A stretch of 40,224 bases of DNA from an uncultured Lachnospiraceae bacterium (GCA_947624875.1 CANQMA010000001.1:1-40224), one strand, 5' to 3'; numbered from the stretch's first letter, positions 1-8,374 are shown. Numbers and translations: made by a program. Notes: a model not told the origin generated them from the letters alone.

Positions 1-84
1 TACTAAGCCTATTGAACAAAGATTTATTAAGTTATCAAGGTACATTTACTGTATCTAAAAGATATTATACGAGGAGGTTTCATG

Positions 85-459
85 ATGAAAAAAATCAGTA
101 CACAGAATGCGCCGGCAGCAATCGGCCCATATTCACAGGGAATTATCACAGGAAATTTATTTTTTTCTTCCGGTCAGATCGCATTGGATCCGGCAACGGG
201 AGAGGTTGTCGGTACAACAATTGAGGAACAGACAGAGCAGGTGATGAAAAATCTCGGCGCTGTTTTAAAAGAAGCGGGTTCTTCTTATGAGAAGACCGTT
301 AAGACTGTCTGCTTTCTTGCGGACATGGGAGATTTTGCGGCCTTCAATGAAATTTACGGAAAATATTTTACCGAAAAGCCGGCGAGAAGCTGCGTGGCAG
401 TAAAAACACTTCCGAAAAACGTGTTGTGCGAAGTTGAAGTCATTGCAGAAACAGTATAA
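85..459 (+). CDS. ridA: RidA family reactive intermediate (enamine/imine) deaminase
   Basis: This 124-residue protein matches the RidA/YjgF/UK114 family along its whole length. RidA hydrolyses reactive 2-aminoacrylate-type enamines and imines in the cytosol, protecting PLP enzymes. Visible hallmarks are the N-terminal [11 protein letters not shown] segment (about residues 9-19), the [11 protein letters not shown] stretch (26-36), and the catalytic-arginine region [12 protein letters not shown] (99-110), with Arg101 as the expected carboxylate-binding residue, followed by the CEVEVIA strand. Two in-frame ATGs lie at 82 and 85. The Shine-Dalgarno GAGGAGG at 71-77 is better spaced (7 nt) for 85. 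No promoter can be seen in the 81 bases upstream, so the gene may continue an operon from outside the window. The assignment is secure; the physiological substrate is not. Confidence 0.93.
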   Translation: MKKISTQNAPAAIGPYSQGIITGNLFFSSGQIALDPATGEVVGTTIEEQTEQVMKNLGAVLKEAGSSYEKTVKTVCFLADMGDFAAFNEIYGKYFTEKPARSCVAVKTLPKNVLCEVEVIAETV

Positions 460-498
460 TCAATCGAATGCTTCAATCAAGAGAAAAATGGAGTTTTT

Positions 499-918
499 AT
501 GAATCAAAAGGAATTGGAAATTACCCAATATGATGGAGAAGGCTATCTTCCTCTGATTGATTTTGAGAGCTGGCGGGTGGCGGAACTGCGTTACTGCGAG
601 GAACTCGAAGTCGAAAATCTGAAAAGTATGCAGAAGCATAACGAGTCTGACGAGGTATTCGTGCTTTTGCAGGGAGAGTTTACTTTGTTTCTGGGAGGAC
701 AGGGTGAAACGATTGGAGAGATTACAGCGGTAAAACTGGAGCCCCTAAAACTGTATAACGTCAAAAAGGGAACATTTCACACCCACACACCGGAAAAAGG
801 TTCTACGGTGCTGATTGTGGAAAACCGAAACACCTGCGACGACAATTCTCCCGAAATAGAATTAACCGGCGCGCAGAAAGCGCTGATTGAGAAGTTATAT
901 CAAAAAGTAAACAGATAA
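499..918 (+). CDS. Cupin-fold protein, function unknown
   Basis: This is a 139-residue single-domain cupin, probably cytosolic because there is no signal peptide. Cupin motif 1 is recognisable around KHNESDEVFVLLQG (about residues 46-59), with His and two Glu as potential metal ligands. Motif 2 is around KGTFHTHTPEKGS (about 91-103), which supplies further His residues. The sequence does not show which substrate it binds; small cupins include isomerases, dioxygenases and pure sensors. A GGAG Shine-Dalgarno precedes the ATG at a short distance. The gene follows ridA by 39 bp and ends just before a strong hairpin terminator, so the two probably form one transcript. Confidence 0.75.
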   Translation: MNQKELEITQYDGEGYLPLIDFESWRVAELRYCEELEVENLKSMQKHNESDEVFVLLQGEFTLFLGGQGETIGEITAVKLEPLKLYNVKKGTFHTHTPEKGSTVLIVENRNTCDDNSPEIELTGAQKALIEKLYQKVNR

Positions 919-923
919 AAAAG

Positions 924-960
924 TGCCTGACAGATGAAAGGTTTGTCAGGCAGTCTTTTA
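924..960 (+). terminator. Rho-independent terminator after the ridA-cupin pair
   Basis: A perfect 9-bp stem, TGCCTGACA (924-932) with TGTCAGGCA (944-952), closes an 11-nt loop and is followed by a T-rich tail (954-959). It lies 5 bp after the cupin stop codon. Confidence 0.85.
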
Positions 961-997
961 TGAAAGGAAATTGAGCAGTTAAGGAGCATGAAAGAAA

Positions 998-1972
998 ATG
1001 CGTCAGATTACCATTACGGAAAATGAAGCCGGACAGCGTTTTGATAAATTTCTGTTCAAATATCTGAAAGAAGCAAAAGCCGGATTTATTTACAAAATGC
1101 TGCGAAAAAAGAATATTGTCCTGAATGGAAAAAAGGCAGACGGCAAAGAAAAAATACATGAGGGAGACCTTGTAAAATTTTTCATGGCGGACGAGACGAT
1201 AGAAAAGTTTTGCGGCGCGCATATGCCGGAGATTGTTCCGGAAACTGCGCTTGATATCGTCTATGAAGATCCACAGGTTTTAATCATCAACAAACCCGCA
1301 GGAATGTTGAGCCAGAAAGCGGCGGCTTCGGATATTTCAGCCAACGAATATATTTTGTCCTATCTGGTCTGCCATCAAAAAATTTCAAAACAGGAGCTTC
1401 TGACATTCCGCCCGTCGGTCTGCAACAGATTAGACCGCAATACAAGCGGACTTTTAATCGCAGGAAAGACGTTAAGGGGGCTTCAGGTATTATCAGAACT
1501 TTTGAAAACGCGCGCGATGGATAAATATTATCTGGCGCTTGTGGAAGGCAGGGTCAGCGAAAAAACGCATCTGCGGGGCTATCTGGTAAAAGATGAAAAA
1601 ACGAATACGGTTTCTGTTTCTGAAACAAATACCGGCGGCGTATTAATCGAAACCGAATATGAACCGGTGGAACATTTTGAGCAAAGCACCTTGCTGAAAA
1701 TCAAATTGATTACCGGAAAACCGCATCAGATTCGGGCACACTTGGCTTCCAAAAATCACGCGGTAATCGGAGATTACAAGTACGGAAACAGGACGTTGAA
1801 CCGGCAGTACAAAGAACGGTTCGGACTTGGCAGCCAGCTGCTTCATGCGTGGAAAATAAAATTTCATGAAATGCCGGAGGGCTTTGAGGCTTTACGGGAA
1901 AAGGAACTGACGGCAGAACTGCCCGAATTGTTCAGTCGGATTATCGAATGGGAGAGAAAAAACGGGAGATAA
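998..1972 (+). CDS. RluA-family pseudouridine synthase with S4 domain (RluC/RluD-like)
   Basis: This 324-residue enzyme is predicted to isomerise specific uridines to pseudouridine in rRNA. An N-terminal S4 RNA-binding domain (about residues 10-65) is followed by the RluA catalytic domain. The catalytic Asp lies in NRLDRNTSG (143-151), where Asp146 is expected to be the nucleophile; most relatives have HRLD, so the first His is replaced by Asn here. The later GKPHQIRAHLAS motif is also typical. AAGGAG at 981-986 precedes the ATG by 11 nt. The gene runs directly into recU with a 6-bp gap. A second RluA-family gene, RluD-like, lies on the minus strand near 29 kb. The target uridine cannot be assigned from sequence. 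Confidence 0.9.
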   Translation: MRQITITENEAGQRFDKFLFKYLKEAKAGFIYKMLRKKNIVLNGKKADGKEKIHEGDLVKFFMADETIEKFCGAHMPEIVPETALDIVYEDPQVLIINKPAGMLSQKAAASDISANEYILSYLVCHQKISKQELLTFRPSVCNRLDRNTSGLLIAGKTLRGLQVLSELLKTRAMDKYYLALVEGRVSEKTHLRGYLVKDEKTNTVSVSETNTGGVLIETEYEPVEHFEQSTLLKIKLITGKPHQIRAHLASKNHAVIGDYKYGNRTLNRQYKERFGLGSQLLHAWKIKFHEMPEGFEALREKELTAELPELFSRIIEWERKNGR

Positions 1973-1978
1973 ACAAAG

Positions 1979-2515
1979 ATGGGAACGTGGAACAGCAGAG
2001 GATTGAGAGGTTCAACCCTTGAAGATATGGTAAATATGACAAACGACGCTTACCGCGAGAGGGGGCTCGGTCTGATACAGAAAATCCCGACGCCGATTAC
2101 GCCTGTCAAAATTGACAAGGCATCAAGACATATTACGCTTGCCTATTTTGACAAGCAGAGCACCGTAGATTATATCGGCGCCATTCAGGGGATACCGGTC
2201 TGTTTTGACGCGAAGGAGTGCGCGGCAAATACGTTCCCGATGATGAATATTCATGAGCATCAGGTGAAGTTTATGGAGGACTTTGAAAAGCAGGGCGGCA
2301 TTTCGTTTATCCTGCTGTATTACTCCCATCGAAACGAAACCTACTATATTCCGTTTCAGGACATCAAACGGTTTTTTGACAGAAGCGTCAGCGGCGGAAG
2401 AAAAAGTTTTACTTATGAGGAAGTCGATAAAAAATATCGTATCAACTCTGCGCCGGGCGTATTACTTCATTATCTGGAGGGAATCAATACGGATTTAAAG
2501 AGCAGAGAAGAATGA
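1979..2515 (+). CDS. recU: Holliday junction resolvase RecU
   Basis: This is a 178-residue RecU-family endonuclease, the Firmicutes functional counterpart of RuvC. It cleaves four-way junctions during recombination and chromosome segregation. The family signature is visible: STVDYIGAIQGIPVCFDAKE (about residues 60-79) carries the catalytic Asp and the Asp-x-Lys pair of the PD-(D/E)xK nuclease fold. The N-terminal NSRGLRGSTLEDM region and the HQVKFMEDFEKQGGISFIL helix-strand are also typical. In Bacillus recU neighbours a class A PBP gene; no such gene is here, and the partner is a pseudouridine synthase 6 bp upstream. Confidence 0.93.
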   Translation: MGTWNSRGLRGSTLEDMVNMTNDAYRERGLGLIQKIPTPITPVKIDKASRHITLAYFDKQSTVDYIGAIQGIPVCFDAKECAANTFPMMNIHEHQVKFMEDFEKQGGISFILLYYSHRNETYYIPFQDIKRFFDRSVSGGRKSFTYEEVDKKYRINSAPGVLLHYLEGINTDLKSREE

Positions 2516-2526
2516 CTGGCTGCTTG

Positions 2527-2593
2527 AAACATTTAATTCCAAGTGCAAAAATCAATTCCATGCGAAAGAGGAATGATTTAAAAATAAATGTTT
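2527..2593. repeat. Nested inverted repeat between recU and the his operon
   Basis: An outer 9-bp inverted repeat, AAACATTTA (2527-2535) and TAAATGTTT (2585-2593), encloses an inner stem, AATCAATTCC (2550-2559) with GGAATGATT (2570-2578, one bulged A). It could be a weak recU terminator. Its right arm overlaps the -35 box of the hisZ promoter. A structural or regulatory role is inference only. Confidence 0.35.
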
Positions 2594-2620
2594 GACTTTT
2601 TAAAGGGATTATTGTATACT
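2592..2620 (+). promoter_or_regulatory. Sigma-A promoter of the histidine operon
   Basis: TTGACT (2592-2597) and TATACT (2615-2620) are separated by exactly 17 bp, a near-consensus vegetative promoter. Initiation would be near 2627, giving a leader of about 75 nt before hisZ. That is too short for a T-box or a classical his attenuator. Confidence 0.85.
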
Positions 2621-2633
2621 TCGTTTTAGTTTG

Positions 2634-2661
2634 CTAGCATGGTAGCATATTAGCACGCTAA
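2634..2661 (+). promoter_or_regulatory. Tandem 12-bp palindromic operator-like sites in the his leader
   Basis: Two imperfect palindromes lie just after the -10 box: CTAGCATGGTAG (2634-2645) and TTAGCACGCTAA (2650-2661). Each is symmetric at five of six base pairs, and their centres are 16 bp apart. TAGCA-type half-sites recur through the stretch. The position, overlapping or just after the expected start of transcription, suits a repressor. A TrpR-family HisR/YerC-type regulator is the best guess, because such proteins control his genes in some Firmicutes; this is inference. Confidence 0.55.
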
Positions 2662-2700
2662 AGTATTAAAGCAAATATAACTATAAATCAGGAGAAATCA

Positions 2701-3906
2701 ATGGATAAAGTATTATTACATACGCCGGAGGGCGTGCGCGATATTTACGGCAGCGAATGTACGTTAAAGTTATCGCTGGAAAAGAAAATCAATGACGTGT
2801 TTAATCAATACGGTTATCATAATATCCAGACGCCTACCTTTGAATTTTTTGATATTTTCAGCAAAGAGCGCGGTTCTGTCGCTTCAAAGAATTTATATAA
2901 ATTTTTTGACCGCGAAGGAAATACGCTGGTGCTCAGGCCGGACGTCACCCCGTCCATCGCGCGGTTTGTCGCAAAATATTATGCCGACGTCAAAGTTCCG
3001 GTAAAACTGTGCTATAATGCGAACACTTATATTAACAATTCGGAGCTGCAGGGCAAACTGAAAGAGTCCACCCAGCTCGGCTGCGAGCAGATTAACGATG
3101 ATTCGGTAGAGGCGGACGCGGAAATGATTGCCCTTGTGGTGGATTCGCTCAAAGCGAGCGGTTTGAATGAATTTCTTGTGGAAATCGGACACGCCGATTT
3201 TTATAAAGGACTGCTTTTAGAGTGCGGTCTGGACGCCGATACCGAAGAAGAACTGCGGGTGCGCATTGAAAATAAAAATAATTTTGGCGTGGAGGAACTG
3301 CTCGATTCTCATGGCGTTTCGGGAGATGCAAAGGCGGCGCTTTTAAAATTGCCGTCGCTGTTCGGCTCGATCGAGGTGCTTGACACCGCAAAACAACTGA
3401 CGAAAAATGAAACCGCATTGAAGGCGATTAAAAGACTTGAGGATTTGTACTCCATACTCGTAGATTATCAGGTTTCAAAATATATCAGTTTTGATCTCGG
3501 AATGGTCAGCAATTATCAGTATTACACCGGAATTATTTACAAGGCTTATACTTACGGAACAGGAAATTATATCGTTACGGGCGGACGCTACGACCGGCTG
3601 CTCGGACAGTTTGGAAAAGAGGCGCCGGCAACCGGATTTGCGGTTTATATCGACCAGATTATGCTTGCGCTCGGCGCAGATGTAAAAAACAACCATCAGG
3701 CATATGAGTATCAGGTGATTGTGTACGAGCCGGAATTTCGTAAATATGCGCTTCAGCTTGCCACCGATTTGAGAAGCGATGGAAGGAAAGTAGAGCTGAT
3801 TGCAAAAAAAGCGGAGATTCCGATTGAGGAATATCAAAACTTTAAACAAAACGACGGCGCAGGCGTTGTGACTTATATTTCTGACAAAGGCGCCATCAAA
3901 CTGTAA
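2701..3906 (+). CDS. hisZ: ATP phosphoribosyltransferase regulatory subunit HisZ
   Basis: HisZ is a catalytically inactive paralogue of histidyl-tRNA synthetase that joins short-form HisG to make the first enzyme of histidine synthesis and mediates feedback by histidine. At 401 residues it has the expected length. Class II synthetase-like features are visible: the [10 protein letters not shown] start (about residues 8-17), the motif-2-like [14 protein letters not shown], and the C-terminal [18 protein letters not shown]. It lacks a synthetase anticodon-binding domain, which separates it from HisS. The next gene is the short hisG, which needs HisZ. An AGGAG Shine-Dalgarno precedes the ATG, and hisZ is first in the operon behind the strong promoter and tandem palindromes. 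Confidence 0.93.
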   Translation: MDKVLLHTPEGVRDIYGSECTLKLSLEKKINDVFNQYGYHNIQTPTFEFFDIFSKERGSVASKNLYKFFDREGNTLVLRPDVTPSIARFVAKYYADVKVPVKLCYNANTYINNSELQGKLKESTQLGCEQINDDSVEADAEMIALVVDSLKASGLNEFLVEIGHADFYKGLLLECGLDADTEEELRVRIENKNNFGVEELLDSHGVSGDAKAALLKLPSLFGSIEVLDTAKQLTKNETALKAIKRLEDLYSILVDYQVSKYISFDLGMVSNYQYYTGIIYKAYTYGTGNYIVTGGRYDRLLGQFGKEAPATGFAVYIDQIMLALGADVKNNHQAYEYQVIVYEPEFRKYALQLATDLRSDGRKVELIAKKAEIPIEEYQNFKQNDGAGVVTYISDKGAIKL

Positions 3907-3943
3907 CAATACGGCAAAAACCATAATGGAATGGAGAGTAACT

Positions 3944-4588
3944 ATGAGATATTTAACCTTTGCGCTCGCAAAAGGACGGCTTGCCAAAACGGCGATGAAG
4001 CTGTTTGAGGAAATCGGTATTGAATGTGAAGAAATGAAAGATGAAAAGACAAGAAAACTGATTTTCGTCAATGAGGCTTTAAAATTAAAATTTTTTCTGG
4101 CAAAAGCGAGCGATGTGCCGACCTATGTGGAATACGGAGCGGCAGATATCGGAATTGTCGGGAAAGACACCATCTTGGAAGAAGACCGGAAACTCTATGA
4201 GGTTTTGGACTTGGGCTTTGGAAAATGTAAAATGTGCGTCTGCGGGCCGGAATCCGCAAGGGATTTGTTGAAAAATCATGGCATGATCCGCGTCGCTTCC
4301 AAATATCCAAAAATTGCAAAGGATTATTTTTACAATCAGAAGCATCAGACGGTGGAGATTATTAAATTAAACGGTTCTGTGGAACTGGCGCCGATTGTCG
4401 GACTTTCTGAAGTAATTGTAGACATTGTGGAGACCGGAACGACGCTGAAAGAAAACGGTCTTTCGGTTTTGGAGGAAGTCTGTCCGCTGTCAGCGCGCAT
4501 GGTTGTCAATCAGGTCAGCATGAAGATGGAAGATGAGAGAATCCGAAAAATTATTGCGGATATCAAAGCAGAAATTCAAAAAAATTAA
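3944..4588 (+). CDS. hisG: ATP phosphoribosyltransferase, short form (HisG)
   Basis: This is the catalytic subunit of the first committed step of histidine synthesis, joining PRPP and ATP to give phosphoribosyl-ATP. At 214 residues it is the short form lacking the C-terminal regulatory domain, consistent with hisZ next door. Typical motifs are FALAKGRL near the N-terminus, [12 protein letters not shown] (about residues 60-71) and the PRPP-binding [15 protein letters not shown] stretch (about 158-172). An in-frame ATG at 3926 would add six residues, but GGAGAG at 3933-3938 is correctly spaced only for the ATG at 3944. Confidence 0.94.
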   Translation: MRYLTFALAKGRLAKTAMKLFEEIGIECEEMKDEKTRKLIFVNEALKLKFFLAKASDVPTYVEYGAADIGIVGKDTILEEDRKLYEVLDLGFGKCKMCVCGPESARDLLKNHGMIRVASKYPKIAKDYFYNQKHQTVEIIKLNGSVELAPIVGLSEVIVDIVETGTTLKENGLSVLEEVCPLSARMVVNQVSMKMEDERIRKIIADIKAEIQKN

Positions 4589-4606
4589 CGCAAAAGAGGT
4601 ATCGTT

Positions 4607-5920
4607 ATGCGAATTATTCAGTTAGATGAAACATCAAAGAAAAATATTCTGGAGGATTTGTTAAAAAGAAGTCCGAATCATTACGACCAGTACGCCGAGA
4701 GCGTCAATGAAATTTTAAACGGCGTAAAAGAGCAGGGAGACAGAGCGCTGTTTGATTACACGAAAAAGTTTGATCAGGCAGAAATCAATGTCGGAAATAT
4801 TCAGGTGACCGATCAGGAAATTGAGGAGGCGTATGCCTCTTTGGAAAATCCGGACTTGGTTTCCGTTATCCGGCGCTCGATTAAAAATATCAGAGAATAC
4901 CACGAAAAACAGAAACAGTACAGTTGGTTCGACTCAAAGCCGGACGGTTCTATTCTGGGACAGAAAGTTACGGCGCTCTCCCGCGTGGGCGTTTACGTGC
5001 CAGGAGGAAAAGCCGCTTATCCGTCTTCCGTTTTAATGAATGTGATTCCGGCTAAGGTTGCCGGCGTGGAGGAAATTGTTATGGTTACGCCTCCGTCAAA
5101 GGACGGAAAGGTCAATCCGAACACTTTAGTCGCCGCAAAGGAGGCAGGCGTCGACGTGATTTATAAAGTCGGCGGCGCGCAGGCGATTGGAGCGCTTGCA
5201 TTTGGAACGGAAAGTATTCCGAAAGTCGACAAAATCGTCGGGCCGGGGAATATCTTTGTCGCGCTTGCAAAAAAAGCCGTTTTCGGCTATGTCAGTATTG
5301 ACTCTGTGGCAGGGCCGAGCGAGATTTTGGTGATTGCGGACGAAACGGCAAATCCGCGCTATGTCGCCGCAGATTTACTTTCTCAGGCGGAGCATGACGA
5401 ACTCGCATCTGCGATTTTGGTGACGACAAGCGAAAAACTTGCGCAGGAAGTATCCTCCTATATTGATATGTTTGTTTCCAAACTGAAACGAAAAGCAATT
5501 CTTGAAAAATCTTTGGAAAATTACGGATATATTCTTGTGACAAAATCCATGAGCGATGTCATTGACGTGGCAAACGACATTGCCTCCGAACATTTGGAAA
5601 TCATTACGGAAAATCCGTTTGATGTCATGACAAAAATCAAAAATGCCGGAGCCATCTTTTTGGGCGCGTACAGCTCCGAACCGCTTGGAGATTATTTTGC
5701 GGGCCCGAACCATGTCTTACCGACGAACGGAACGGCAAAATTTTTCTCCCCATTGGGAGTGGACGACTTTATCAAAAAATCCAGTATTATTTCTTTCTCC
5801 AGAGAGGCGCTGGCGCCACTTTCTGACGATATTCAGAAGTTTGCCAGAGCCGAAGGGCTGACCGCACACGCAAATTCCATACGGGTGCGTTTTGAAGAAC
5901 AGGATACAGATGTCAATTAA
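4607..5920 (+). CDS. hisD: Histidinol dehydrogenase HisD
   Basis: HisD is the NAD-dependent, zinc-containing enzyme of the last two steps of histidine synthesis, oxidising histidinol to histidine. The 437-residue length is normal. Recognisable blocks are RVGVYVPGGKAAYPSSVLM, GAQAIGALAFGT, VGPGNIFVALAKK, AGPSEILVIAD, LLSQAEHDE (Gln and His zinc ligands), IASEHLEI (catalytic Glu-His) and GPNHVLPT. An AGAGGT Shine-Dalgarno lies 6 nt before the ATG. The gene is 18 bp after hisG and 22 bp before the chosen hisB start, inside the same operon. Confidence 0.95.
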   Translation: MRIIQLDETSKKNILEDLLKRSPNHYDQYAESVNEILNGVKEQGDRALFDYTKKFDQAEINVGNIQVTDQEIEEAYASLENPDLVSVIRRSIKNIREYHEKQKQYSWFDSKPDGSILGQKVTALSRVGVYVPGGKAAYPSSVLMNVIPAKVAGVEEIVMVTPPSKDGKVNPNTLVAAKEAGVDVIYKVGGAQAIGALAFGTESIPKVDKIVGPGNIFVALAKKAVFGYVSIDSVAGPSEILVIADETANPRYVAADLLSQAEHDELASAILVTTSEKLAQEVSSYIDMFVSKLKRKAILEKSLENYGYILVTKSMSDVIDVANDIASEHLEIITENPFDVMTKIKNAGAIFLGAYSSEPLGDYFAGPNHVLPTNGTAKFFSPLGVDDFIKKSSIISFSREALAPLSDDIQKFARAEGLTAHANSIRVRFEEQDTDVN

Positions 5921-5942
5921 ATCGGGAAAGGAGAGCGTTTTC

Positions 5943-6530
5943 ATGAGCAGAATTGGAGAATGTAAGAGAAATACTTCAGAAACCCAGATTGAGGTTTCGA
6001 TTGATTTAGACGGAAGCGGACAGGCGCAGGTGCAGACGGGAATTGGTTTTTTTGACCATATGCTGATTAGTTTTGCAAAACATGGGCTGTTCGACCTGAA
6101 AGTTTCGGTGACCGGAGATTTGTATGTCGACTGTCATCACACGATTGAGGATACCGGAATCGCAATCGGCGTTGCGCTGAGGAAAGCGCTGGGGGATAAA
6201 AAATCCATCAGGCGCTATGGAAATACCATTCTTCCGATGGACGAAACGCTTGTGCTCTGCGCATTGGATTTGTCCGGAAGACCGTATCTCGTATTTGATG
6301 CGGATTTTACGACAGACCGCGTGGGTTATTTTGACACCGAAATGGTCAAAGAATTTTTCCATGCGCTGACCTACACTACAGGTATGAATCTGCATATTAA
6401 AATGCTGGAATCCGGCAACAACCATCACATGATTGAAGGAATTTTCAAGGCGTTTGCAAAAACGCTTGATCAGGCGACAATGAAGGACGAGCGGATTACA
6501 GACGTCCTGTCTACGAAAGGAACACTATAA
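5943..6530 (+). CDS. hisB: Imidazoleglycerol-phosphate dehydratase HisB
   Basis: This 195-residue monofunctional HisB dehydrates imidazoleglycerol phosphate to imidazoleacetol phosphate. It is a Mn-dependent enzyme that forms a 24-mer in known relatives. Metal-binding signatures are clear: GIGFFDHML, DCHHTIEDTGIAIG and the C-terminal NNHHMIEGIFKAFA. An open reading frame extends upstream into hisD, but AAGGAGAG just before the ATG at 5943 and the family length place the start there. There is no fused histidinol-phosphatase domain, so that activity must come from another protein. The stop overlaps the next start by one base (TAATG). Confidence 0.95.
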   Translation: MSRIGECKRNTSETQIEVSIDLDGSGQAQVQTGIGFFDHMLISFAKHGLFDLKVSVTGDLYVDCHHTIEDTGIAIGVALRKALGDKKSIRRYGNTILPMDETLVLCALDLSGRPYLVFDADFTTDRVGYFDTEMVKEFFHALTYTTGMNLHIKMLESGNNHHMIEGIFKAFAKTLDQATMKDERITDVLSTKGTL

Positions 6531-7795
6531 TGGAAAAATTAAAGTTGATACCGTCGATTTATCTTTATCAGGGACAGGCGGTGCATCAGGATACCAGAGA
6601 GATTTTGGGCAATGGCGACGCCGTAGAAATTGCGACGGGTTTTGCCGATTGCGGCGCGGACGAGCTGCTTGTATTTGATATCTCTGCGACAGACGCAGAA
6701 CATGAAAAAAATATCAGCGCGATGATCCGTATCTGCGACGAGGCGGATATCCAAACGATTGTCGGAGGAAATATCCATCGTCTGGAAGATGTAAAAAAAT
6801 ATCTTTACAGCGGCGCAAAAATGACGTTTCTGGATATGTCAAAAGAAAGCAATGTGAAATTGGTGACAGAGGCATCTGAGCGTTTTGGAAAAGAAAAAAT
6901 TGCGCTTTTCGTATCAAAAGAGCAGGAAGCGATTGTCGAAGACCTTCTTGCAGACTGCTCCTTATTGATTGCAAAAGACTGTGCAGAACAATTTTCGGGA
7001 CTGCCGGTACCGACGCTTGCCATCGAAAAAGAATTTTCGTCAGAAACCGCAGGTTCCCTGTTGCAGGAAAATCCGCTTTATGGCGTCTGCGGAGAAAATA
7101 TGGACTTGTCCTATGACTTTTTTGCGCAGAAAGCGCAGCTTAGAGAGCAGGGGATTTTTGTCGATGCGTTTGAAGAAAAATATTCATTTTCCGAGTTTAA
7201 AACAAATGCCGACGGAATGATTCCGGTGATCGTACAGGATTATAAAACCGACCGGGTTTTAATGCTTGCGTATATGAATGAGCAGGCTTATTACCAGACG
7301 TTAAAGACCGGAAAAATGACTTATTTCAGCAGAAGCAGAAATGAACTTTGGGTGAAAGGGGAAACCTCCGGTCATTACCAGTACGTAAAAGAACTGTCGA
7401 TGGACTGCGACATGGATACCATGCTTGCAAAAGTACGTCAGATTGGCGTACCATGTCATACCGGCGCTGAAACCTGCTTTTTCAATGAACTGGTGAAAAA
7501 GGAATATGACAACACCAATCCGATGAAAGTTTTTGAGGACGTCTATCAGGTGATTTTAGACCGCAAGGAGCACCCAAAGGAGGGTTCTTATACCAACTAT
7601 CTTTTTGATAAGGGGATCGACAAGATTTTGAAAAAGGTCGGAGAGGAGGCAACTGAAATTGTGATTGCCGCCAAAAATCCGGATCCGCAGGAAATCAAAT
7701 ATGAAATTTCCGACTTCCTTTATCACGTCATGGTTTTAATGGCGGAGAAGGGCGTTTCTTGGAGTGAAATTACAAAGGAACTTTCCAGAAGATAA
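6530..7795 (+). CDS. hisIE: HisIE (PR-AMP cyclohydrolase / PR-ATP pyrophosphatase) with degenerate N-terminal HisA/HisF-like domain
   Basis: The 421-residue protein has three parts. Residues 1 to about 200 resemble the first half of a HisA/HisF beta-alpha barrel: ADELLVFDIS near 43-52, IQTIVGGNIHRLEDVKKYLYSGA near 74-96. The catalytic Asp usually found after the first strand is replaced (SIYLYQG), and the rest of the barrel is shortened. Residues about 228-325 are HisI: SRSRNELWVKGETSGH, and zinc cysteines 293, 309 and 316 in DCDMD and CHTGAETCF. Residues about 332-421 are HisE: the KKVGEEATEIVIAAK helix and SDFLYHVMVLM. HisI and HisE should be active; the barrel part is probably structural or regulatory. 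It is the last his gene here, and hisH, hisA, hisF and hisC are not in the window. Confidence 0.9.
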   Translation: MEKLKLIPSIYLYQGQAVHQDTREILGNGDAVEIATGFADCGADELLVFDISATDAEHEKNISAMIRICDEADIQTIVGGNIHRLEDVKKYLYSGAKMTFLDMSKESNVKLVTEASERFGKEKIALFVSKEQEAIVEDLLADCSLLIAKDCAEQFSGLPVPTLAIEKEFSSETAGSLLQENPLYGVCGENMDLSYDFFAQKAQLREQGIFVDAFEEKYSFSEFKTNADGMIPVIVQDYKTDRVLMLAYMNEQAYYQTLKTGKMTYFSRSRNELWVKGETSGHYQYVKELSMDCDMDTMLAKVRQIGVPCHTGAETCFFNELVKKEYDNTNPMKVFEDVYQVILDRKEHPKEGSYTNYLFDKGIDKILKKVGEEATEIVIAAKNPDPQEIKYEISDFLYHVMVLMAEKGVSWSEITKELSRR

Positions 7796-7907
7796 CAATC
7801 CTTTTATAACGAAATTTCGGAAAGCAAACGGAAACTGATAAGACAATACAGGGTTCGGGGACGAAAGCAAAAACGCAAAGGGGAAACCGGTCATACCAAA
7901 TTAGAAA

Positions 7908-7974
7908 AAATAGAGATACTCCGCAGAAATGAGTGCCTTTTGGCGCTGCCATATTCTGCGGAGTATCTCTATTT
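7908..7974. terminator. Long perfect hairpin, terminator after the his operon
   Basis: A perfect 21-bp inverted repeat (7908-7928 with 7954-7974) encloses a second 6-bp stem, AGTGCC (7932-7937) and GGCGCT (7942-7947), with a TTTT loop. The arms are A-rich on the left and T-rich on the right, so it can end transcription from both sides. It lies 112 bp after hisIE and before the convergent 8027-8374 gene. The stem is unusually long for a simple terminator. Confidence 0.7.
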
Positions 7975-8026
7975 ATAGTATTTATAATTTTTTTGAGGAA
8001 GGAAAAAGGTTCTTTATATTGATAGG

Positions 8027-8374
8027 TTATTCCTTAAATAATAGAATTCCTTCTGAAATTACGCAAAACAATGCAATACCTAATTCAATCATATTAAACT
8101 CATGCAGCCCATATATGTTTGTAAAGTTTCCTAATAATTGATTTAAAGCAAAAGAAACAATAATCATGAATTCGATAATAAAGTGATTGCATTTACCCAA
8201 TTTGCCCTGTTTTCTTTTCTTTAAAAAATTGGCTGTCACATAACAAATAAGACATGCTAATAAAACTTTAATAATTTTTATTTTGATTATAGAGATAAAA
8301 CTAGAGCCAATAACAATAGAGAAACAAAGTATTATATAATTTGCTTTTTTCTTTTGCATATCTTGTAAAGCCAT
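8027..8374 (-). CDS. Small hypothetical membrane protein
   Basis: This gene is not recognised. The 115-residue product has about four hydrophobic segments (about residues 13-28, 31-47, 65-80 and 93-110) and a basic loop, KKRKQGKLGK, after the second, consistent with an integral membrane protein. The start is supported by a strong AGGAGG 8 nt before the ATG. The coding sequence is visibly more AT-rich than its neighbours and favours A/T-ending codons, which suggests a different origin. It lies alone between the his terminator hairpin and the PHP gene, with 49 bp to the PHP stop, so it could be the distal gene of that transcript. Confidence 0.6.
   Translation of the reverse strand: MALQDMQKKKANYIILCFSIVIGSSFISIIKIKIIKVLLACLICYVTANFLKKRKQGKLGKCNHFIIEFMIIVSFALNQLLGNFTNIYGLHEFNMIELGIALFCVISEGILLFKE

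Noticed and set aside
2621-2700. T-box or histidine attenuator upstream of hisZ
   Set aside because: The leader is under 80 nt and shows no specifier loop, T-box sequence or His-codon leader peptide.
7929-8141. Plus-strand 70-codon open frame over the his terminator hairpin
   Set aside because: It starts inside the hairpin and runs opposite to the better-supported minus-strand membrane gene. No ribosome-binding site.
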